DNA of 64,000 nucleotides, taken from contig NZ_JAMQON010000001.1 of the NCBI RefSeq assembly GCF_031624395.1, forward strand, positions 620,001 to 684,000, read 5' to 3'. The notes beneath the pieces are model-generated. The model searched no databases. It was not told the DNA's origin and saw only the letters and a list, made by a program, of their open reading frames with translations. This document shows, one piece after another, positions 59,181 through 64,000 of this stretch. How positions within the stretch are numbered: the stretch's first letter is position 1; the number at the start of each line of letters is the position of its first letter. A program made the translations under genes and the position numbers. The DNA is from Halomicroarcula saliterrae (lineage in GTDB: Archaea > Halobacteriota > Halobacteria > Halobacteriales > Haloarculaceae).

Positions 59181-60374
59181 ATGGGAGTGCAAGCCACCTC
59201 GGAAGACGCCATCGTCGTCATCTCGAATCAGGCGCCGGCGTCGGTGAACATCATCCGGTCACTGGGCCGCCGTGGCGTCCGGACTATCGGCGCAGCCGAC
59301 AGGACTCGGACGCCGGCTATCGCGTCGCGGTACTGCGACGAGTCGGTCCAGTTGCCCGACCCGTTCTCGGACATCCACGCGTATCGGGACGCGCTGCTCG
59401 ACCTGGCCCGGCGGCCGGACGTTCGGACCATCGCGCCCGTGCGCGAACCTGACGTCTACGTCCTCTCGAAGTACCGCGACGCCTTCGGAGACCACGTGGC
59501 GACGCTGTGGCCGGACGCGGAGACACTCGCACAAGCACACGACAGAATCGCGCTCGTCGACGCGGCCCGGGAGGCCGGCGTCGCGGTCCCGGAGACCGAA
59601 CTGCTGACCGACGTCGACGACTGGGACGGCCGAAACATCGTCAAAGGCCGCTACGGCTTTCTGGCCGACCGTTACGTCGAGGACATCGACCCGGAGGCGA
59701 ACCGCGATATGGCGGGTACGCAGTACATCGAACCCGGCGAGAGCCCCGACGTCGAGGGGCTCGTCGACCGGATGGGACACGTCCCCATCGTTCAGGAGTA
59801 CGTCGAGGGGACCGAGTTCACCATCCGCGCGCTGTACGACCGCGGCGAGGCGGTGGTGTCGACCCAGAAGGCGCTCCGGCGCGGAATGAAATACCCGCGC
59901 GGCCCGAGCGTCTACCACGAGGCCGTGGACATCCCGGCGCTGGAGGACGCCGGGCTGGCCATCCTCGACGAGCTGGACTGGCACGGGCTGGCCTCCGTCG
60001 GGTTCATCCGCGACAGGGAGACGGGGACGTTCAAACTGCTGGAAATCAACCCCCGGTTCTGGGCCTCCCTCCCCTGTGATATCCACGCCGGCGTCGACTA
60101 CCCCTACTACTACTGGCAGCTGGCCAACGGGGCCTCGGGCCCGTTCGACCCGGCGTACCGACCGGGGACGGCGTCGCATTTCCTTCGAGGCGAGATAGTC
60201 CACCTCCACAGCGTCCTCACGGAGGAGTACCCCTACGTCACCCGCCCGTCGGTGGCCGAAACCCTCGGCGGCATGGGCCAGTCGCTCCTCGAACAGCCCA
60301 ACTTCGACTTTTTCAGCCTCGACGACCCGCGCCCGTTCGTCCGTGACACGCTCAACATGGTGTTGCCTGACTGA
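59181..60374 (+). CDS. ATP-grasp ligase (carboxylate-amine ligase type)
   Basis: A 397-residue ATP-grasp protein: AIVVISNQAPASVNIIRSLGRRGVRTIGAADR, then NIVKGRYGFLAD (ATP-binding Lys), PIVQEYVEGTEFTIRALYDRG (EYVEG hinge), and GTFKLLEINPRFWASL with the metal-binding Glu and Asn. Such enzymes couple a carboxylate to an amine through an acyl phosphate. In an EPS island, an amide on a sugar acid or amino sugar is a likely product. Substrates cannot be read. Confidence 0.8.
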   Translation: MGVQATSEDAIVVISNQAPASVNIIRSLGRRGVRTIGAADRTRTPAIASRYCDESVQLPDPFSDIHAYRDALLDLARRPDVRTIAPVREPDVYVLSKYRDAFGDHVATLWPDAETLAQAHDRIALVDAAREAGVAVPETELLTDVDDWDGRNIVKGRYGFLADRYVEDIDPEANRDMAGTQYIEPGESPDVEGLVDRMGHVPIVQEYVEGTEFTIRALYDRGEAVVSTQKALRRGMKYPRGPSVYHEAVDIPALEDAGLAILDELDWHGLASVGFIRDRETGTFKLLEINPRFWASLPCDIHAGVDYPYYYWQLANGASGPFDPAYRPGTASHFLRGEIVHLHSVLTEEYPYVTRPSVAETLGGMGQSLLEQPNFDFFSLDDPRPFVRDTLNMVLPD

Positions 60375-60478
60375 GCACCCTCTCCGGTCGTGCGGTCGGA
60401 ACCGCCCGGACCGCAAGCTCCCCTTATTCCGGATAGCTCCTGAATTACGAAGTGGATGGATGATTTCACTGAGGCTGT

Positions 60479-60619
60479 ATGAGTGGTCACCTGACTTCCG
60501 ACGAGTGGCGACGCATCAACGAGTTCGCGGACACACCGAAACACCGCCGTCGCCCGGAACAGTTGCTGCCCGAGGGATGTCTCCCAGACGAGGAGTCGAC
60601 CGACGCCGTCGACGGGTAA
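60479..60619 (+). CDS. Micro-protein with EFADTP...PEQLLP signature
   Basis: A 46-residue ORF starting MSGHLTSDEWRRINEFADTP and continuing R-RPEQLLPEGCLPDEE. It aligns with the 35-residue protein at 31557 through His4, Thr6, an Arg, EFA(N/D)TP and R-x-PEQLLP, with an 11-residue longer tail including one Cys. It is 105 bases after the ATP-grasp stop and converges on a winged-helix gene seven bases away. No known family. Confidence 0.6.
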   Translation: MSGHLTSDEWRRINEFADTPKHRRRPEQLLPEGCLPDEESTDAVDG

Positions 60620-60625
60620 CCGGCG

Positions 60626-60907
60626 TCACAGCATGTTCTCGGCCTCGATGGTCTCCCACACTTCGAGGCCCTCGTCCGTGATACCGTACACCCGCCCTTT
60701 GCGGCGGTTCTCGGAGACGAGCAGCGTCACGAGGTCGGCGTCGCGGAGCTCCTGTAGCGCCCGCGAGACGTGGGCGATACTGAGGTCCGTCTCGTCCGCG
60801 ATGAGCGACGGCGTCGCGGGGCCGTCCGAGAGTCTGCGGAGCGTCGCGATGCGGTAGCGGGAGCTGATGACGTAGCTGATGTCGTCCCACGGGTCGGGTT
60901 CGCTCAT
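60626..60907 (-). CDS. Winged-helix transcriptional regulator
   Basis: A 93-residue protein: WDDISYVISSRYRIATLRRLSDGPATPSLIADETDLSIAHVSRALQELRDADLVTLLVSENRRKGRVYGITDEGLEVWETI, a compact MarR/ArsR-type winged helix common in haloarchaea. ATG 60907 gives a tight start; the frame extending to 61153 is not family-like. It is convergent with the micro-protein gene. Candidate local regulator. Confidence 0.8.
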   Translation of the reverse strand: MSEPDPWDDISYVISSRYRIATLRRLSDGPATPSLIADETDLSIAHVSRALQELRDADLVTLLVSENRRKGRVYGITDEGLEVWETIEAENML

Positions 60908-61052
60908 CGGGGCTCCCCTCCGTGTACGCGCAGGCCATACCTGTTCAGTTCGATGCGTCTGCTCGTTCGCCAGGGTGTGTCTGTATCCATGAGGGTGCAA
61001 TGTGGCGTGCCAGCGCTGCTCGGTCGGCCGGACCGACGTTGTCGCGTGTCGT

Positions 61053-61583
61053 TCATCGGAATCGGAGCTCCGGTGGTCGGCTGTTCCGACGGTGCCGTTT
61101 GTCAGCGAACTGTACGACTGTGACTGACAGCAAGGTGAGGACGACACCGACAAGCAGCGCCGTCGGCGACAGCGTCATCAGCACCGGGGCGTCGATGGTC
61201 CAGCCCACGAACAGTGACACAGCGACCACCGACACGGCCCCGTTCAGTCGGCCCCATCGTCGCGAGGGCTGGACCGTCCGGAGGTACTCGTCGATATCAG
61301 TCGTCGCAGCCGTCTGGCTGACCGTGCCAGCGCTCGCGTCGTACTCGGCCAACCCCGCTGCCTCCAGTTTGGGGACGTGTGTTTGGTACAATGACACATA
61401 AATCCGTTTCCGCTCGCCGGTGCTGACCGCTTCGGGACCGACTCCGGCCTCCTGAGCGCCGATTCCGGCGGCGAGGGTCGTCATCGAGACCGGCTCGTCG
61501 TGCTCCCGGAGTGCCGAGAGCACGAACCGTCGTCGGCTGTTGCTCAGAACCTCGTACACCGTATCGACAGGGGCCTGTGTCAT
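61053..61583 (-). CDS. DUF7344-type winged-helix protein with two membrane helices
   Basis: A 176-residue paralogue of the protein at 31026: VYEVLSNSRRRFVLSALREHDEPVSMTTLAAGIGAQEAG, then STGERKRIYVSLYQTHVPKLEAAGLAEYDASAGTV and two membrane helices (about residues 112-158). A membrane-tethered regulator is likely. Both long copies lie close to a micro-protein of the PEQLLP type. Confidence 0.8.
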   Translation of the reverse strand: MTQAPVDTVYEVLSNSRRRFVLSALREHDEPVSMTTLAAGIGAQEAGVGPEAVSTGERKRIYVSLYQTHVPKLEAAGLAEYDASAGTVSQTAATTDIDEYLRTVQPSRRWGRLNGAVSVVAVSLFVGWTIDAPVLMTLSPTALLVGVVLTLLSVTVVQFADKRHRRNSRPPELRFR

Positions 61584-61832
61584 TCGTTTCTCTACGTGGG
61601 TGCGGACTGTCCCGCCTCGAAGCCACTGTTGGGAGATAAACAGGTGGACCCACCTTTGTTACGTATCACATATACCGGATACAGAGTGGGTATCTCCGGC
61701 AAAACGAACCGGAACTCACGTGGACGGGAACTGGCTGACTCCCGCCTGCTACCGACCCCGTATGGCACGAAACGCGACGTTTCTCAGTGCAAGGCGCACA
61801 TAACAATGCCGATACTTTGCTTGCCGAAAACC
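61584..61832. other. Upstream region of the second DegT-Gfo unit
   Basis: Divergent promoter region between the DUF7344 gene and the DegT unit. It carries the ATAACAA site at 61800-61806; no gene is seen. The left part has GATAAACAGG near 61637 and TATACCGG near 61670. Confidence 0.5.
61800..61806 (+). promoter_or_regulatory. ATAACAA site upstream of leader ORF 61833
   Basis: ACATAACAATGC. It ends 27 nt before GTG 61833, the start of a 24-codon leader ORF that overlaps the DegT gene. Confidence 0.6.
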
Positions 61833-61907
61833 GTGATAGCAGTCCAATCGAAGCCGACTGGACGAGTCGGTATATTCCCTGATATGGCGGTGAAGCGGCA
61901 TGACTGA
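61833..61907 (+). CDS. Putative 24-residue leader peptide
   Basis: A GTG-started ORF whose end ...CAT GAC TGA overlaps the DegT start (ATG 61900) by eight bases, exactly as at 47817. The GTG is 27 nt after the ATAACAA site. The frame is also open upstream to an ATG inside the motif (61805). Confidence 0.4.
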   Translation: MIAVQSKPTGRVGIFPDMAVKRHD

Positions 61908-63006
61908 CACACAGGTGGACGGGCCAACCATGTCGATCGCGTCGCCGGACGTAGGCCGGGAGGAACTCCACCGCATCCACGACGTTCTCCGCTCCGGTCA
62001 ACTCAGCGGTGGCGACGAGGTCGACACCTTCGGCGCCGAGTTCGCGGAGTACTGTGGCGTCGACTACGGTGTTCCGACCACGAACGGGACGACGGCCCTC
62101 CACGCGGCGCTGGCCGCGCTGGACGTCGGTAGCGGGGACACGGTTCTGACGACGCCGTTCTCGTTTATCGCGACGGCCAACGCTATCAGACACGTCGGTG
62201 CGCGGCCGCTGTTTGCGGACATCGACCCGGAGACGTACAACCTGGACCCCGACAGTGTGGCTGGGGCTATCGACGACGCCGACGGCGGTATCGACGCCGT
62301 ACTCGCCGTCCACCTCTATGGCTGTCCCGCCCCGCTGGCCGAGCTACGGGACATCGCGGACCGTCACGACGCGGCCCTCGTCGAGGACTGCGCGCAGGCC
62401 CACGGCGCGACCTACCGGGGCGACCCGGTGGGCAGCTTCGGGGACGCCGGCTGTTTCAGCTTCTACCCCACGAAGAACATGACCACGGGCGAAGGCGGCA
62501 TGGTCGTCACGGACGACGAAGCCGTCGCGGACCGGCTCGGGAGCTTCATCGACCACGGGCGGAGCCCCGACGGCGGGTACGACCGCGTCGGCCACAACTT
62601 CCGCATGACCGATATCTGTGCGGCCATCGGTCGCGTCCAGCTCTCGAAACTCGACGACTACGTCGCCGCCAGGCGCGAGCACGCGAGACAGTTCGACAGC
62701 GCGGTCACCGGGACCGCCATCGACACGCCGGTCGAGCCCGACCACTGTGAGCACGCCTACCACCAGTACACGGTCCGGTGTGACGACCGCGCAGCGCTGC
62801 AGTCCCATCTGGAGAGCTACGGCGTCGATTCTGCGGTGTACTACCCGACGCCGATACACCGACAGCCGGCCTACGACGACGTGGACGCCGCGCTTCCGGT
62901 CGCCGAACGCGCCGCGTCAGAGGTCCTCTCTATACCGGTCCATCCCGACCTCTCGCCGCGGGACGTCCGGGCAATCTCGCTCGCACTCACGGAGTATCCA
63001 GCATGA
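61900..63006 (+). CDS. DegT/DnrJ/EryC1 sugar aminotransferase (second copy)
   Basis: A 368-residue PLP enzyme: VPTTNGTTALHAALAALDVGSGDTVLTTPFSFIATANAIRHVGARPLFADIDPETYNLD, VEDCAQAHGATYRGDPVGSFGDAGCFSFYPTKNM with the PLP Lys, and DHGRSPDGGYDRVGHNFRMTD. It is the partner of the Gfo/Idh gene that follows (4-bp overlap). ATG 61900 is favoured by the overlap with the leader ORF; an internal ATG at 61930 (SIASPDVGREEL) is possible. Confidence 0.88.
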   Translation: MTDTQVDGPTMSIASPDVGREELHRIHDVLRSGQLSGGDEVDTFGAEFAEYCGVDYGVPTTNGTTALHAALAALDVGSGDTVLTTPFSFIATANAIRHVGARPLFADIDPETYNLDPDSVAGAIDDADGGIDAVLAVHLYGCPAPLAELRDIADRHDAALVEDCAQAHGATYRGDPVGSFGDAGCFSFYPTKNMTTGEGGMVVTDDEAVADRLGSFIDHGRSPDGGYDRVGHNFRMTDICAAIGRVQLSKLDDYVAARREHARQFDSAVTGTAIDTPVEPDHCEHAYHQYTVRCDDRAALQSHLESYGVDSAVYYPTPIHRQPAYDDVDAALPVAERAASEVLSIPVHPDLSPRDVRAISLALTEYPA

Positions 63007-63998
63007 CCGAGCCGCTGTCTGCCGGCGTCGTCGGGGTGGGGAGTATGGGAACACACCACGCGCGGGTGTACAACGAGCTCCAGGGCGTGGAACTGGCGGG
63101 CATCGCCGACGCCGACCAGGAGGCGGCGAGGCAGGTCGCGGCGGAGTACGGGACCGCGGTGTACGAGCTCGAAACGCTGCTCGACCGCGTCGACATGGTC
63201 TCTATCGCCGTCCCGACGCGCTTTCACTACGACGTGGCGTCCCGCGCCATCGACGCCGGCGTCTCCCTCCTCGTCGAGAAGCCCTTCGTCGACGACCCGG
63301 AGAAGGGCCACGAACTCATCGACCGGGCCCGGTCGGCCGGCGTGACTCTCCAGGTGGGTCACATCGAGCGGTTCAACCCCGTCGTCGACGTGCTCAAAGA
63401 CGTGCTCGCCGGCGTCGAGCCGATCGCGGCCTCGGCCCGTCGGCTGGGGCCGCCGGTCTCCCGGGACGTGAACGACGACGTGGTGATGGACCTGATGATT
63501 CACGACATCGACATCGCCTGTGCGCTCTTCGGCGGGGAGGTGGCCGGCGTCACCGCCATCGGCGCCTGCGAGGGCGACTACACGGACGCACAGATAGCGT
63601 TCGACGGCGGGACGCTCTGCTCGCTGACGGCGAGTCGGGTGACACAGGAGCGCATCCGGGACCTCTCGGTCACGGCGAGAGAGTGTCACGTCAACGTCGA
63701 CTTCATGGACCAGTCCGTCCGCATCTACCGGCATTCGGACCCCTCGTATCACACCGAGGACGGCGACGTACGCTACAGTCAGGAGAGCATCATCGAGCGC
63801 CCCGCCGTCGAGAGCGACGAGCCGCTCAAACGCGAGCTGCGTTCGTTCGTCGACTGCGTACGCGACGGGACGACCCCGCGGACCACCGGAGCCGACGGGC
63901 TCCACGCGATGTTGCTCGCCGACGAGATAAGCGAGATAGCCGACTCGCGGACCCTCGCACAGGAGGAGGTGAGCGTCAGTGACCGCAGCACGATCTGA
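63003..63998 (+). CDS. Gfo/Idh/MocA-family sugar dehydrogenase (third copy)
   Basis: A 331-residue oxidoreductase: SAGVVGVGSMGTHHARVYNEL, SIAVPTRFHYDVASRAIDAGVSLLVEKPF with catalytic Lys, GHIERFNPVVDVLKDVL and LMIHDIDIACALFGGE. It resembles UDP-GlcNAc 3-dehydrogenases used in making 3-amino sugars. It starts with an ATGA overlap on the DegT gene. The pair duplicates the function of 56776-58877 but in reversed gene order. Confidence 0.86.
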   Translation: MTEPLSAGVVGVGSMGTHHARVYNELQGVELAGIADADQEAARQVAAEYGTAVYELETLLDRVDMVSIAVPTRFHYDVASRAIDAGVSLLVEKPFVDDPEKGHELIDRARSAGVTLQVGHIERFNPVVDVLKDVLAGVEPIAASARRLGPPVSRDVNDDVVMDLMIHDIDIACALFGGEVAGVTAIGACEGDYTDAQIAFDGGTLCSLTASRVTQERIRDLSVTARECHVNVDFMDQSVRIYRHSDPSYHTEDGDVRYSQESIIERPAVESDEPLKRELRSFVDCVRDGTTPRTTGADGLHAMLLADEISEIADSRTLAQEEVSVSDRSTI

Positions 63999-64000
63999 AC
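63979..64000 (+). CDS. Possible start of a further gene (runs off right edge)
   Basis: GTG 63979 opens an uninterrupted frame (MTAARSE...) to the window edge and overlaps the Gfo/Idh stop by 20 bases. Such an overlap would fit this tightly packed operon, but seven codons are too few to judge. Confidence 0.2.

Overview
The window looks like haloarchaeal chromosome (Haloarcula/Halomicroarcula-like; genus not established). It is GC-rich with strong G/C third-position bias. Proteins are very acidic, many genes appear leaderless, and families largely confined to halophilic archaea occur (AglB/AglJ, HalOD1, DUF7344, DUF5789, TrmB, METTL5-like). I saw no rRNA, tRNA, CRISPR array, transposase or phage gene.

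Region 1 (1-19.3 kb) is an N-glycosylation and surface-glycan island. The 5' end of aglB (oligosaccharyltransferase) is followed by two glycosyltransferases and a tight neuC-neuA-neuB operon, which would make a CMP-activated sialic- or legionaminic-acid-type nonulosonate. Directly downstream is a Rieske plus metallo-beta-lactamase protein that matches animal CMP-Neu5Ac hydroxylase (CMAH) block by block and carries an extra DUF1858-like tail. Opposite it lie a GT-B transferase with an HP motif, a flippase and several alkaline-phosphatase-superfamily proteins. A TrmB regulator, aglJ and another sulfatase-like gene close the region. Between 16.2 and 17.0 kb is a gene-free stretch packed with hairpins.

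Region 2 (19.4-35.8 kb) is mostly housekeeping and small haloarchaeal genes: an HxlR/DoxX divergent pair with a perfect palindrome, a rhomboid protease with a sequon-rich tail, a METTL5-like methyltransferase, a PAS/GAF histidine kinase, dph2, YlbF, an MBL hydrolase, a coiled-coil protein, a HisG-like protein, three small membrane or HTH proteins, and a FemAB-like transferase.

Region 3 (35.8-64 kb) is a second exopolysaccharide or glycoconjugate island. It holds three Gfo/Idh dehydrogenases, two DegT aminotransferases, a sugar N-formyltransferase, a hexapeptide acyltransferase, an AglF-like nucleotidyltransferase, two polysaccharide deacetylases, GT2 and GT4 enzymes, a DUF354 protein, a polymerase-like membrane protein, a flippase, two Tat-exported beta-helix proteins, FemAB and ATP-grasp enzymes. 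Together these could make amino and formamido sugars, polymerise and flip a repeat unit, and trim or decorate it.

Two sequence patterns stand out. First, the heptamer ATAACAA occurs twelve times by my reading, always between genes, all from 31.8 kb onward; seven copies end 26-33 nt before a start codon. Second, in five cases that start codon opens a 11-24-codon leader ORF whose stop touches or overlaps the start of the real gene. In addition, two unreported-looking micro-proteins (31557-31664 and 60479-60619) share an EFA(N/D)TP...PEQLLP signature, each near a DUF7344-type regulator.
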